Source: Paratinospora sagittata (Eukaryota > Streptophyta > Magnoliopsida > Ranunculales > Menispermaceae). From it: 64,000 bases of DNA. Positions 24,951 to 37,057 of this stretch are shown piece after piece. The stretch's first letter is position 1. Each line of letters opens with the position of its first letter. The position numbers were made by a program, and so were the translations under genes. The DNA lies in the NCBI GenBank assembly GCA_035771175.1, contig CM069590.1, positions 58,597,683 to 58,661,682 of the forward strand. The letters are read 5' to 3'. A model generated the notes under the pieces. The model saw nothing but the letters and a program-made list of their open reading frames with translations. It was not told where the DNA came from and did no database searches.

Positions 24951-25622
24951 ATGCAGACAGGCGCAGGAAACTCAATTACTAATGGATTGGCTGATACAAA
25001 TGACGACTTACTCAAGTACTTACAGAAGATTGGGCTTAAGGTTGTCAAGTATTTGGTTATGCCAACTTCATTGGTTGTCGCTCCAAATGCTATTGCCACA
25101 GCAGTCAATCTCTTTCAAGTGTTTACTGCAAACAACACGGTTGCTGCGTCCACCAAAACATTTTTTCTGAAACCTTACTTTGCTTCAGCAATAGTAAACA
25201 TTTCTCTTGGTGCAATTTTGTTCATGCTATCTACTAGCAAGGAAAACTTTCAAGGAAAGGTGTTTGTTCTTAAGGTGACAATCCTACTTACTTCTGCTTC
25301 AACCGTTATGGAAATAGCCTAGCTATTTGCAGCAAGTTGGCAGTTCGTGTCGCTGGTATAAAAATATAAAAAAAATCTGTCGGCATGCCAGCTTCTTTAT
25401 CAAAGCATGCAAATAAGTAGACAGGTAATAGTTACTGCTGCTGCTGATGGAGATTTTCGTTAGTAAGACTACCCGTTAATTATTGTTCAAGTACTATTTC
25501 ACGCTATATGATCAAGAAGAATGTATATATTGCGATTGTGAACCTGGATGCAGTGATGTTGCTTTGCTCATCAACATATTATAGAGAAATGTTTTTACAG
25601 CCTAAAATTTATAGCTAAAACC

Positions 25623-26164
25623 AAGTTATTCTTCACGGTTCACACAAAAAAAAACGTTATTTTAATTATTATTATTTTTTAATTTCAACGCCCAAAACAG
25701 TAATAACGTTAAAACGAAAAACAAAGGTTAAACGTGATCTTTTGTTTCTTACCACGGCGATACAACCCTTCGTCAAGAACGTTCTTCTTCTTCAAATCGT
25801 TCTTCGAATCCAATTTCAGAACCCAAAGCTCTGATACCGATTTGTTGTGCGCAGCGGAATCGAATATCAAACCAATCGAATGCAAAAGTAAATAATGGAA
25901 ACAAGAACACAAAGATTTACGTGGTTCGGCGAAACTCCGCCTACTCCACGGGAGATGAGAATCACTAATTGGGGAATTCCAAAAGGAGAGTACAAAATAT
26001 GCTTCAACACTCTCATACCCTCAAAATACAGTAATAGGGTATTTATCATAATGAGAGGTTTGGTTCAACTCGAACACTAATAGAAATTAGGATTTGCTTC
26101 AAATACTAACTTCATAATAAAATGACATAAACGCCCACGAATAGGACGAGCCAAATAATCAACA
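25623..26164 (-). mobile_element. Copia-type LTR fragment with primer binding site, unit 1
   Basis: Read on the minus strand, a 322-bp LTR (26164-25843) starts TGTTG and ends CAACA. Three or four bases later comes ggtatcagagctttggg, a primer binding site complementary to initiator Met tRNA. A 220-bp leader fragment follows and then stops. No gag-pol is present. The LTR end abuts the first bases of exon 3 of copy D (gtacaatctgag), having replaced its 3' splice site. The same fragment recurs in each unit. Confidence 0.75.
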
Positions 26165-27220
26165 GTACAATCTGAGATTGATGAATCTCATGGAAATGAT
26201 GAGTCCAGGGAAATAGAACTTTCGGAGATTAATATTAGAGAAACTCCACCAACAGTACAGGTGAGTCAGGTAATATATATGTGTGTATGACCAATCCGTT
26301 TCTATCATGTCTGCCCTTGTACCCACATATCATTAATTTAAGTCAACAATAACTTGTACATGGAAGACTACTGCAATTTTTGTTTATTTCTTTTTGGAAA
26401 TGTTTCTCATGAACCGTTTTACTGTGTTCTACTATTTGCCTACACATCACCATCTCATATTGTTCTCTCAATCAGAGATTTTTTTTTTTGTTTCTAATAT
26501 TGTTGTTAATTGTCAAATTACTAAGAAGAATTTCTTGCCGAATAATCCCGGATGTGTGATCCAAAGGGGTAGTTGTGTCTAAAGATGAATACAGAATGGT
26601 AGCTAGATAATTTAGGAGTGGAGATATACAGTAAGAGTTCAAAATCCAACTTATTTAAGATTGATAGTTATTAAATTGTTAATTACAACATTTTAATAGC
26701 TTTTATGACTGATTTTATTGTCTTTCCAAGCACGATATGTTAAAAATATAAAAATGCCTTTATAGTTTGTTCATTATTAGGTCTTTCCTCATCAGTTGCG
26801 TTAATAAATAATTAGTAGTACATTTGAATTACTTTTAATAATTAATTGTGGTAGATGCGCGCAGGAAACTCAATTACTAATGGATTGGCTGATACAAATG
26901 ACGACTTACTCAAGTACTTACAGAAGATTGGGCTTAAGGTTGTCAAGTATTTGGTTATGCCAACTTCATTGGTTGTCGCTCCAAATGCTATTGCCACAGC
27001 AGTCAATCTCTTTCAAGTGTTTACTGCAAACAACACGGTTGCTGCGTCCACCAAAACATTTTTTCTTAAACCTTACTTTGCTTCAGCAATAGTAAACATT
27101 TCTCTTGGTGCAATTTTGTTCATGCTATCTACTAGCAAGGAAAACTTTCAAGGAAAGGTGTTTGTTCTTAAGGTGACAATCCTACTTACTTCTGCTTCAA
27201 CCGTTATGGAAATAGCCTAG
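26165..27220 (+). pseudogene. Copy D: no exon 3 acceptor, premature stop
   Basis: Exon 3 (26165-26269, 35 codons) is open but has lost its first codon and its acceptor to the Copia LTR. Exon 4 starts at 26855 with a 6-bp in-frame deletion near its start (MRAGNSITNG) and ends at the same TAG as copy C, before the last 13 residues. The three-membrane-segment body is otherwise intact. Exons 1 and 2 are absent. Confidence 0.75.
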
Positions 27221-27520
27221 CTATTTGCAGCAAGTTGGCAGTTCGTGTCGCTGGTATAAACATATAGAAAAAATCTGTCGGCATGCCAGCTTCTTTATCA
27301 AAGCATGCAAATAAGTAGACAGGTAATAGTTACTGTTGCTGCTGATGGAGATTTTCGTTAGTAAGACTACCCGTTAATTATTGTTCAAGTACTATTTCAC
27401 GCTATATGATCAAGAAGAATGTATATATTGCGATTGTGAACCTGGATGCAGTGATGTTGCTTTGCTCATCAACATATTATAGAGAAATGTTTTTACAGCC
27501 TAAAATTTATAGCTAAAACC

Positions 27521-28062
27521 AAGTTATTCTTCACGGTTCACACAAAAAAAAACGTTATTTTAATTATTATTATTTTTTAATCTCAACGCCCAAAACAGTA
27601 ATAACGTTAAAACGAAAAACAAAGGTTAAACGTGATCTTTTGTTTCTTACCACGGCGATACAACCCTTCGTCAAGAACGTTCTTCTTCTTCAAATCGTTA
27701 TTCGAATCCAATTTCAGAACCCAAAGCTCTGATACCTATTTGTTGTGCGCAGCAGAATCGAATATCAAACCAATCGAATGCAAAAGTAAATAATGGAAAT
27801 AAGAACACAAAGATTTACGTGGTTCGGCGAAACTCCGCCTACTCCACGGGAGATGAGAATCACTAATTGGGGAATTCCAAAAGGAGAATACAAAATATGC
27901 TTCAACACTCTCATACCCTCAAAATACAGTAATAGGGTATTTATCATAATGAGAGGTTTGGTTCAACTCGAACACTAATAGAAATTAGGATTTGCTTCAA
28001 ATACTAACTTCATAATAAAATGACATAAACGCCCACGAATAGGACGAGCCAAATAATCAACA
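27521..28062 (-). mobile_element. Copia-type LTR fragment, unit 2
   Basis: This is the same fragment as in unit 1: a 322-bp LTR (28062-27741, minus) followed by the primer binding site and a short leader. It was copied along with the tandem unit rather than inserted anew, because its junctions are identical. Confidence 0.75.
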
Positions 28063-29154
28063 GTACAATCTGAGATTGATGAATCTCATGGAAATGATGA
28101 GTCCAGGGAAATAGAACTTTCGGAGATTAATATTAGAGAAACTCCACCAATAGTACAGGTGGGTCAGGTAATATATATATGTGTGTATGACCAATCCGTT
28201 TCTATCATGTCTGCCCTTGTACCCACATATCATTAATTTAAGTCAATAATAACTTGTACATGGAAGACTACTGCAATTTTTTTTATTTCTTTTTGGAAAT
28301 GTTTCTCATGAACCGTTTTACTATGTTCTACTATTTGCCTACACATCACCATCTCATATTGTTCTCTCAATCAGAGGGTTTTTTTTTTGTTTCAAATATT
28401 GTTGTTAATTGTCAAATTACTAAGAAGCATTTCTTGCCGAATAATCCCGGATGTGTGATCCAAAGGGGTAGTTGTGTCTAAAGATGAATACAGAATGGTA
28501 GCTAGATAATTTAGGAGTGGAGATATACAGTAAGAGTTCAAAATCCAACTTATTTAAGATTGATAGATATTAAATTGTTAATTACAACATTTTAATAGCC
28601 TTTATGACTGATTTTATTCTCTTTCCATGCACGATATGTTAAAAATATAAAAATGCCTTTATAGTTTGTTCATTATTAAGTCTTTCCTCATCAGTTGCGT
28701 TAATAAATAATTAGTAGTACATTTGAATTACTTTTAATAATTAATTGTGGTAGATGCAGAGAGGCGCAGGAAACTCAAGTACTAATGGATTGGCTGATAC
28801 AAATGACGACTTACTCAAGTACTTACAGAAGATTGGGCTTAAGGTTGTGTTATGCCAACTTCATTGGTTGTCGCTACAAATGCTATTGCCACAGCAGTCA
28901 ATCTCTTTCAAGTGTTTACTGCAAACAACACGGTTGCTGCGTCCACCAAAACATTTTTTCTGAAACCTTACTTTGCTTCAGCAATAGTAAACATTTCTCT
29001 TGGTGCAATTTCGTTCATGCTATCTACTAGCAAGGAAAACTTCCAAAGAAAGGTGTTTGTTCTTAAGGTGACAATCCTACTTACTTCTGCTTCAACCGTT
29101 ATGGAAATAGCCTTGCTGTTTGCAGCAGGTTGGCAGTTCGTGTCGCTGGTATAA
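28063..29154 (+). pseudogene. Copy E: 10-bp deletion frameshift in membrane exon
   Basis: Exon 3 (28063-28167) is open but without acceptor. Exon 4 begins at 28754 (MQRGAGNSSTNGLADTNDDL). A 10-bp deletion just after cttaaggttgt shifts the frame; the rest of the exon is open in another frame to the normal end (FAAGWQFVSLV, stop at 29152-29154). Unlike C and D it keeps the Leu codon where they have TAG. Confidence 0.75.
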
Positions 29155-29414
29155 ACATATAGAAAAAATCTGTCGGCATGCCAGCTTCTTTATCAAAGCA
29201 TGCAAATAAGTAGACAGGTAATAGTTACTGCTGCTGCTGATGGAGATTTTCGTTAGTAAGACTACCCGTTAATTATTGTTCAAGTACTATTTCATGCTAT
29301 ATGATCAAGAAGATGTATATATTGCGATTGTGAACCTGGATGCAGTGATGTTGCTTTGCTCATCAACATATTATAGAGAAATGTTTTTACAGCCTAAAAT
29401 TTATAGCTAAAACC

Positions 29415-29968
29415 AAGTTCTTCTTCACGGTTCACACAAAAAAAAACGTTATTTTAATTATTATTATTATTATTATTATTTTTTAATTTCAACTTCCAAA
29501 ACAGTAATAACGTTAAAACGAAAAACAAAGGTTAAACGTGATCTTTTGTTTCTTACCACGGCGATACAACCCGTCGTCAAGAACGTTCTTCTTCTTCAAA
29601 TCGTTCTTCGAATCCAATTTCAGAACCCAAAGCTCTGCTACCTATTTGTTGTGCGCAGCGGAATCGAATATCAAACCCATCGAATGCAAAAGTATATAAT
29701 GGAAACAAGAACACAAAGATTTACGTGGTTCGGCGAAACTCCGCCTACTCCACGGGAGATGAGAATCACTAATTGGGGAATTCCAAAAGGAGAGTACAAA
29801 ATATGCTTCAACACTCTCATACCCTCAAAATACAGTAATAGGGTATTTATCATAATGAGAGGTTTGGTTCAACTCGAACACTAATAGAAATTAGGATTTG
29901 CTTCAAATACTAACTTCATAATAAAATGACATAAACGCCCACGAATAGGACGAGCCAAATAATCAACA
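29415..29968 (-). mobile_element. Copia-type LTR fragment, unit 3
   Basis: Same structure as in units 1 and 2 (LTR 29968-29647 on the minus strand), with a longer ATT microsatellite in its leader (29458-29480). Confidence 0.75.
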
Positions 29969-30984
29969 GAACAATCTGAGATTGATGAATCTCATGGAAA
30001 TGATGAGTCCAGGGAAATAGAACTTTCGGAGATTAATATTAGAGAAACTCCACCAACAGTACAGGTGGGTCAGGTAATATATATGTGTGTATGACCAATC
30101 CGTTTCTATCAAGTCTGCCCTTGTACCCACATATCATTAATTTAAGTCAATAATAACTTGTACATGGAAGACTACTGCAATTTTTTTTATTTCTTTTTGG
30201 AAATGTTTCTCATGAACCGTTTTACTGTGTTCTACTATTTGCCTACACATCACCATCTCATATTGTTCTCTCAATCAGAGGGTTTTTTTTTTGTTTCTAA
30301 TATTGTTGTTAATTGTCAAATTATTAAGAAGAATTTCTTGCAGAATAATCCCGGATGTGTGATCCAAAGGGGTAGTTGTGTCTAAAGATGAATACAGAAT
30401 GGTAGTTAGATAATTTAGGAGTGGAGATATACAGTAAGAGTTCAAAATCCAACTTATTTAAGATTGATAGATATTAAATTGTTAATTACAACATTTTAAT
30501 AGCCTTTATGACTGATTTTATTCTCTTTAAGTAGGATTGTCTCACCTTAAGAACAAACACCTTTCCTTGGAAGTTTTCCTTGCTAGTAGATAGCATGAAC
30601 AAAATTGCACCAAGAGAAATGTTTACAATTGCTGAAGCAAAGTAAGGTTTCAGAAAAAATGTTTTGGTGGACGCAGCAACCGTGTTGTTTGCAGTAAACA
30701 CTTGAAAGAGATTGACTGTTGTGGCTATAGCATTTGGAGCGACAACCAATGAAGTTGGCATAACCAAATACTTGACAACCTTAAGCCCAATCTTCTGTAA
30801 GTACTTGGAGTAAGTCGTCATTTGTATCAGCCAATCCATTAGTAATTGAGTTTCCTGCGCCTGTCTGCATCTACCACAATTAATTATTAAAAGTAATTCA
30901 AATGTACTACTAATTATTTATTAACGCAATGGAAATAGCCTTGCTGTTTGCAGCAGGTTGGCAGTTCGTGTTGCTGGTATAAAC
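29969..30984 (+). pseudogene. Copy F: exon 4 inverted in place
   Basis: Exon 3 (29969-30073) and the left part of intron 3 are normal and in plus orientation. From 30529 to 30929 the sequence is inverted: it reads exon 4 (from attaattgtggtag/ATG at about 30870 down to gtgacaatcctactt) on the minus strand. At 30930 the plus-strand order resumes with tggaaatagccttgctg, the 3' end of exon 4. About 110-115 bp of left-flank DNA and about 20 bp at the right junction are lost. The inverted exon also has one extra base (ctccaag instead of ctcaag), which breaks its frame. Confidence 0.8.
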
Positions 30985-31246
30985 CTATAGAAAAAATATG
31001 TCGGCATGCCAGCTTCTTTATCAAAGCATGCAAATAAGTAGACAGGTAATAGTTACTGCTGCTGCTGATGGAGATTTTCGTTAGTAAGACTACCCGTTAA
31101 TTATTGTTCAAGTACTATTTCATGCCATATGATAAAAAAGAATGTATATATTGCGATTGTGAACCTGGATGCAATGATGTTGTTGCTTTGCTCATCAACA
31201 TATTATAGAGAAATGTTTTTACAGCCTAAAATTTATAGCTAAAACC

Positions 31247-31491
31247 AAGTTCTTCTTCACGGTTCACAAAAAAAAAACGTTATTTTAATTATTATTATTA
31301 TTTTTTTTTTAATTTCAACGACCAAAACAGTAATAACGTTAAAACGAAAAACAATGGTTAAACGTGATATTTTGTTTCTTACCACGGCGATACAACCCGT
31401 CGTCAAGAACGTTTTTCTTCTTCAAATCGTTCTTCGGATCCAATTTCTGAACCCAAAGCTCTGATACCTGTTTGTTGTGCGTAGCGGAATT
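31247..31491 (-). mobile_element. Truncated Copia fragment, unit 4
   Basis: The leader and primer-binding region repeat again, but only about 19 bp of the LTR (31473-31491) remain before the sequence joins unrelated family DNA (the exon 1 segment). This is the right breakpoint of the tandem array. Confidence 0.7.
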
Positions 31492-31504
31492 TGGTTCTTC
31501 GAAT

Positions 31505-34500
31505 CCAATTTCATCATTCTGCTCAAGTTAAACCCAATCAGTACTTCCAACAAAATTAATGAAAAGTGAAACCTGAGTTGACGTCGGAAGCGATGGTCGA
31601 CATGGTAAATCCAAAGCTCTACCTGAATCCATGTCTAACGATAATTAAAACCAAAACACAACACTAATTAGATTTCAAGAAGAAGAAGAAGGGGATTAGA
31701 TCTGGAAATTAGACATTAAATATGAAATAAACAAATTTTTAAATGACATGATTGCAACATCTCTTGGGAGAAATTTCTTATCTTCTTCCTTGGCAACAAC
31801 TTCCTCACTTTTTGATGTGGTGTGTGAACGCAAATGCAAATTACTATTACAAATGAGAAATGTTAAATAAATTGAAATTATAACACCAAATTCCTATTAC
31901 ATATTAAGCTCTTAATTTGGGTTAAGGAAAGACAACTATACAAAGAATTAAATATATTTGTCGTGTCTGAAAAGTGTATTTTTAAAGCATTATCCTTAAA
32001 TATATATGTTAAAGTGACATTAACGAAGTAATTAAGTTGAATTGCTTGTAACATATTTTCCAATATTATACATTGTTTTTTTAAGATAAAAATATTTTTC
32101 TATTCTTTGTCTTTTTTTATTTTTCTTTATGAAAAGGAGAAATAAATTAATTATAAAAAATATCTTCATTTTGTCTTTCCTATAAGCAAAAGCATGTTTT
32201 AAGATTATTAAATTGTTTATTTATTTATTTATATATTATTCATTATTCTTTAAACTTTTTAATTTTTATGGGTTGATGATAATTATACTTTTGAATCATA
32301 AAATTATTTTGATTTCTTTCTTTATGGGCAACGGAATATGTATGTAACTTTTGAATTGAAAATTTATTTCTTAAATAGTTTTTTATTTATAATGTACTCA
32401 AATTCACTAGTCATTATAAGTTAAAAATAAATAAAAATGAAAAAAATATTTTATGACTTAATAAGGGGTATTATTTAGCCACTTAGTAAAATAATAGATA
32501 AAATAAGAGTAATGCTACACTAACAACTAAAATATACGTTTCAATGGTGCTTAATACTAGAATCTAAAAAAAGAAAACGGGGATTACTTGGGTTCACTCA
32601 ACATAATTAATGATTAATTGAAATAATAAATTAACTCTAACTTGAGTTAAAAGGCTATTATGTAATAAATGCAACAAATCTGACGTGACAAAGGTCACAT
32701 CAGATTTGTGGCATTTGGTCTGCCAATTTCAAGTTGTATATATAGCATTCCTCTTATTAAATTTTGATTTGGCTTGTAGCTAATTAGTGAAATAAAATAT
32801 TTAATTATTGATTTGTGTTTTTTCCTCTCTCTCTCCTTCTTCTATTTCTATTAACATGGTCTCGTGATACATGTGCCTCGAATCTGTCATGGATTGTTTT
32901 TTAAATTTGTTTTCTTCACCTTCGTCCCTTCTATTCTACTGCCTCTCTTTTGTATGTTATTGTTACCATAGCATGCTTCAATAAAAACGAAATCTTCACA
33001 TAATCAATCAATAATAATTAAGAAAAACTTAGTATTTGTTAAAAAATTGAATTGGAATTGACTAAAGATATTTATATTTAAAATATTTGTAACATTGATG
33101 AAAATTAATACATTGATGCAGAGATGTACATTGTAGGTGACCAGGCACACAAGTTTCTTGTATGATCATCAATAACTAATAAACCCAATATTTATAATAT
33201 TCCTCATCATATATATTAATATAAATCTGATACGACACAAAAAGAATATGCTTTTCAATAAGTTATAGTCATAAAATGAAGGCTTAACAATATATATCAA
33301 ACTACTACTAACATTTCTCCTCACATACTACCCCATCTTCCATGTGGTTAACTAGAAGAAACAAATATCAATTATGTAAATAGAAAACATGCAACTTGTG
33401 GAGAGCTTGAAGAAAAAGAAAAAGAGACTTACAACTATCAATGAGAAAATAGAGAACATGCAAATATTAATATCAAGATATAAACCTACGATCTCTTACA
33501 AAACCAAACCTCTAATAATAACTTATTAGAAAGCCGCCTAATCTAAAAGGCAGATAAGACATTAGAGGCCTAAATTTACATACCAAGCTGCTATTAAAAT
33601 AATTATCTTTACAAATTAATACCAATAATCTCCAGAAGAAGTTACTTTTATTCTCTCTTCTACTTCTTTTTCTGTATTCTTTTGTTGTCAAGCCAACATT
33701 TTTGATGGATAGGTAGGTGAGTTAGAGATGGCGAGAGGTTGGGACAAGGAAGAGATCACAAAGGACAAAAAGACAAGGCCTCTTGACTTTGGCAAGTCCT
33801 CTTGTTTGATGGTCTTTAATAGGGTGTAACCGATTGGGGTTAAGTTAAATTAAAACTCAACCTAACCTAAACAATTTTGAGAGAAATGAAATCAAATATC
33901 AACTAAACTAACTCTTTAACCTAACTCAATCGAAACTAGTTTGGGTTGGGTTGGGTTGGTCATCGGGTTAAGATGAGTTGAATTTTTCTTTTTTCAAGAT
34001 GATGACATAAACTTTAGAAGAAGAGAAGAAAAAAAAAAAAAGCAGATCGAAGGAGAAGGGGTGAGAAGTTTGATGTATAAAGCAAAAAAAAGTTGCAATT
34101 TGAGTTCAAGACTTTAGTGGTTTCGTTAATTTCATAATTTGGTAACTTTAGGAGATAAGAGATTTAAAATTAATGTTAAGGTCAATTCGGATTGGTTCCA
34201 AGGGTGTTAACCTATAACCCAATTCAAACCGTTCGAATTGAAATTTTTGAACCCAATTCAAGCCCAAACACCTAGATATATTAATCTAACCCAACCTATT
34301 GGATTGTAGTCGATTCGGTCAGATTGTTCAGGTTGGCTTACACCCTCAGTCGTTAATCAACCTTTAAGTCATAATTTCACTCTAAATTCTCAAGAAATCT
34401 CAAAAAAGTCAAACTGATTAAGGCCAAAGGTACGAGAGATCAATTTTATCATGTTACAGTTGCTCAAAATTGTTATCTTCTCGAAGTAACAACATTCGAT

Positions 34501-35265
34501 TTAATTGAACTGAATTTATGAAAGATTTTTAATTTTCTTTTTAATTAAAAAGTTTTTTCTTAACCCTATATCTTGAGATGTAGAATAATAAGCCAATTAG
34601 AATGCAAATGGAACATAGTTCAGCTAGTTCTTGCGCCTCCCTTCGTTCCCTGAAGAGTTCAAGTCTCCGTTCTTAAAGTAAAAATTTATTGCCCTTGTTA
34701 TGAGCAGCCGATTCAAATAAGTTGATAGTTATTGTCAGTCAAAATTATACTTAATTCATAATTTTTTCGATGAAATCTGGATTTTATTTGTAAATATGAA
34801 AGCAAAAGTAAATTTTCATTTCTAGTTAAAATATCAGTGCACAATTATTTAAGAGAGTAGTTAAATAGACTCTATTAATGAACTATCTACACTTTAATCA
34901 CTAACACAACCCCACCCTAATATATATACATTCTTCCTACCCAATCAAAAATCAAAAAATTTCTAAACTACCTTTCCCTAAATCTATCCCACCGTCCGCT
35001 CGTTCTTCTTCTTCTCCTCCATTTCTTCTTCTTTAAAACTCTTCCAAAACCTTAAATTCTAACTTTAAAGCCTACTATTTTTATTTTTTTTTATCTTAGT
35101 TAGAAAAATATTAGAGGTATGGAAGTATCATTTGGACTCCATTTGCAGTGCATTGTCACTCATTATCTTAAAAACAATTTCGACATTTAATCTTTTGAAT
35201 CTGTAAGAAAGGCATGTTTTAATGATTTTTTTTTTGTTTCTATTTATTTTTATTCATGAAATGGA
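31505..35265. repeat. Segmental duplication, left copy (about 3.8 kb)
   Basis: This block matches 42190-46080 in the same orientation over almost its full length, with scattered substitutions and small indels. It contains an orphan exon 1 and the upstream sequence that in the right copy lies in front of intact copy H. No other coding region is visible; the stretch at 33815-34350 is bounded by agggtgtaa and ttacaccct, an inverted pair that may mark a small decayed element. Confidence 0.85.
31573..31603 (-). pseudogene. Orphan exon 1 of the membrane-protein family
   Basis: ATG at 31603-31601 opens MSTIASDVNS plus one base, followed by a donor (gtttcac). It aligns with exon 1 of copy H (MSTSSSDINS) and copy A (MPTAPSDGDS). 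No exon 2 follows: downstream on the minus strand lie the truncated Copia fragment and then the inverted exon 4 of copy F. Splicing straight to that exon would be out of frame (phase 1 to phase 0). Confidence 0.65.
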
Positions 35266-35500
35266 ATGGGTTGCACAGCGTGCCCCCTACCCAGGTGCGG
35301 GCGCACCCCCTCGGGGCGAACGCCTAGCCATTATGGATCCATAATATTGTCCCATCCCGGTACAGCCACCGCCACACAAGGATGTCTCTTGTATTCGTGA
35401 TCATTTGTCCACACTATTCATGAATAGTAAAGGGCCTCCCCCAGAATCGAACTCGAGACCTCCCTTAAGGAGTCTAATTTCGCATGTTTTGGTAGATAAG
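35266..35500 (-). mobile_element. Possible tRNA-derived SINE
   Basis: On the minus strand the segment holds gttcgattc, a perfect Pol III box B, in a tRNA-like context (ggtctcgagttcgattctgg), followed by GC-rich DNA unlike its surroundings. It sits exactly where the match to the 45-46 kb copy stops, as a separate insertion would. No clear box A, tail or target duplication was found. Confidence 0.35.
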
Positions 35501-35639
35501 GAAATAATGAAATAATGGGAAAGTTGATCATTTTTGTCTTTAGGGTAAAAAAGCACAAGAATATACTTAAAAGAGAGAGAGAGAAGGTGGTTGATTAAAA
35601 TATAAGCTCTGCATGTGTTGCTTGCGGTCTGTTTTGCCA

Positions 35640-36040
35640 GAGTAGCCACCACCCTTCCTTGACCATGTCTAATCCTTTATTAGCTAGCTTTATGAATGCC
35701 AACAATCAAAAAGTTAAGTCAGGCCCAAGTTTAGATTCGGCTTAGCAAGGTAGTTCGGATAAAGCCCATGACATACAGCCCGAATTGCCTCCCAAAATTT
35801 TGAGACATTGTTAGCCTAACAAACGATGCATGAAAGTCGCAAAGGGGGACCGGATTTCATGAAGTGGGTTAATTGAGTTAAAATAGTTAGGTGAAAGAAG
35901 TGTTCGGTTTTTATGCAGTTCTAATCGGTAGAGGTAGGGCTGAAATCGGGTTGGGTCCGTTGGGTCGGTTGGGTTGGTGGGCCGGCTACCTTCTTAATTA
36001 ATCTAACTTTTTCTGATTCTTATTATTTTTTGCTATAAAT
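35640..36040 (+). repeat. Upstream block of copy G, inverted at 47755-48070
   Basis: The sequence from agtagccaccacccttcc through atgtctaatcc to aatcgggttggg appears inverted at 47755-48070. The end (35985-36042, ggccggctacc to ctataaatag) is the 3' part of intron 2 and the exon 3 acceptor. The 100-bp units and exons 1-2 present in H are missing between the two parts. Confidence 0.75.
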
Positions 36041-36042
36041 AG

Positions 36043-37057
36043 GGTGTACAATGGAGATTGATGAATCTCATGGAAATGATGGGAAATAGAACTTTCGGAG
36101 ATTAATATTAGAGAAACTCCACCAACAGTGCCCTTGTAACCACATATCATTAATTTAAGTCAGTAATAACTTGTACATGGAAGACTACTGCAATTTTTTT
36201 TTTATTTCTTTTTTGGAAATGTTTCTCATGAACCGTTTTACTGTATTCTACTATTTCCCTACACATCACCATCTCATATTGTTCTCTCAATCAGAGGTTT
36301 TTTTTTTTTTTTGCTTCTAATATTGTTGTTAATTGTCAAATTACTAAGAAGCATTTCTTGCCGAATAATCCCGGATGTGTGATTCAAAGGGGTAATTGTG
36401 TCTAAAGATGAATACAGAATTGTAGCTAGATAATTTAGGAGTGGAGATATATAGTAAGAGTTCAAAATCCAACTTATTTAAGATGGATAGATATTAAATT
36501 GTTAATTACAACATCTTAATAGCCTTTATGACTGATTTTATTCTCTTTCCAAGCACGATATGTTAAAAAAATAAAAATGCCTTTATAGTTTGTTTATTAT
36601 TAAGTCTTTCCTCGTCAGTTGCGTTAATAAATAATTAGTAGTACATTTGAATTACTTTTAATAATTAATTGTGGTAGATGCAGACAGGCGCAATTACTAA
36701 TGGATTGGTTGATACAAATGACGACTTACTCAAGTACTTGTCAAGTATTTGGTTATGCCAACTTCATTGGTTGTCGCTCCAAATGTTATAGCTATAGCAG
36801 TCAATCTCTTTCAAGTGTTTACGGCAAACAACACGGTTGCTGCGTCTACCAAAACATTTTTTCTGAAACCTTACTTTGCTTCAGCAATAGTAAACATTTC
36901 TCTTGATGTAATTTTGTTCATGCTATCAACTAGCAAGGAAAACTTCCAAGGAAAGGTGTTTGTTCTTAAGGTGACAATCCTACTTACTTCTGCTTCAACC
37001 GTTATGGAGATAGCCTTGCTGTTTGCAGCAGGTTGGCAGTTCGCGTCGCTGGTATAA
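36043..37057 (+). pseudogene. Copy G: multiple deletions
   Basis: Exon 3 keeps its acceptor but has a 1-bp and an 8-bp deletion, and its end runs directly into intron sequence (aacagtgcccttg), so the donor is gone. Exon 4 starts at 36679 (MQTGAITNGLVDTNDDLL after alignment) with two deletions, one of about 22 bp removing the QKIGLKV region. From 36749 a frame is open to the normal end (FAAGWQFASLV). It cannot make a family-like protein. Confidence 0.75.

Larger units (their letters stand above)
21191..25322 (+). pseudogene. Copy C: 5'-truncated, with premature stop and solo LTR in its intron
   Basis: Exon 3 (21191-21298) is open over 36 codons (GVQYEIDESHGNDDSREIEL...) with acceptor ctataaatag and donor gtaatat. 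Exon 4 (24951-25322) encodes the membrane region after gtggtag/ATG but ends at a TAG where paralogs have Leu (after STVMEIA), removing about 13 residues including FAAGWQFVSLV. Exons 1 and 2 are absent. A 3-kb solo LTR separates exons 3 and 4. The TAG is shared with copy D. It could still be transcribed, but is unlikely to make the normal protein. Confidence 0.75.
24376..31491 (+). repeat. Tandem array of ~1.9-kb units containing copies C-exon4, D, E and F
   Basis: Four units follow each other: intron 3, exon 4, 3' flank, Copia fragment, then truncated exon 3 of the next unit. Measured at the right end of the Copia LTR (26164, 28062, 29968) the periods are 1898 and 1906 bp. The units differ by few substitutions and small indels, so the amplification is recent. 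The last unit is rearranged by an inversion and cut off at about 31491. Confidence 0.9.

Noticed and set aside
25867..26080. 60-61-codon frames on both strands, repeated three times (also at 27.8 and 29.7 kb)
   Set aside because: They lie inside the Copia LTR fragment and are conserved only because the units are recent copies.
30529..31603. A spliced gene joining the orphan exon 1 to the inverted exon 4 of copy F on the minus strand
   Set aside because: Exon 1 ends in phase 1 and exon 4 starts in phase 0, and the inverted exon has an extra base, so no family-like protein results.
33815..34360. Possible small inverted-repeat element bounded by agggtgtaa and ttacaccct
   Set aside because: The 9-bp ends match, but no target duplication is visible, and the segment is shared with the segmental duplicate, so the ends cannot be confirmed here.
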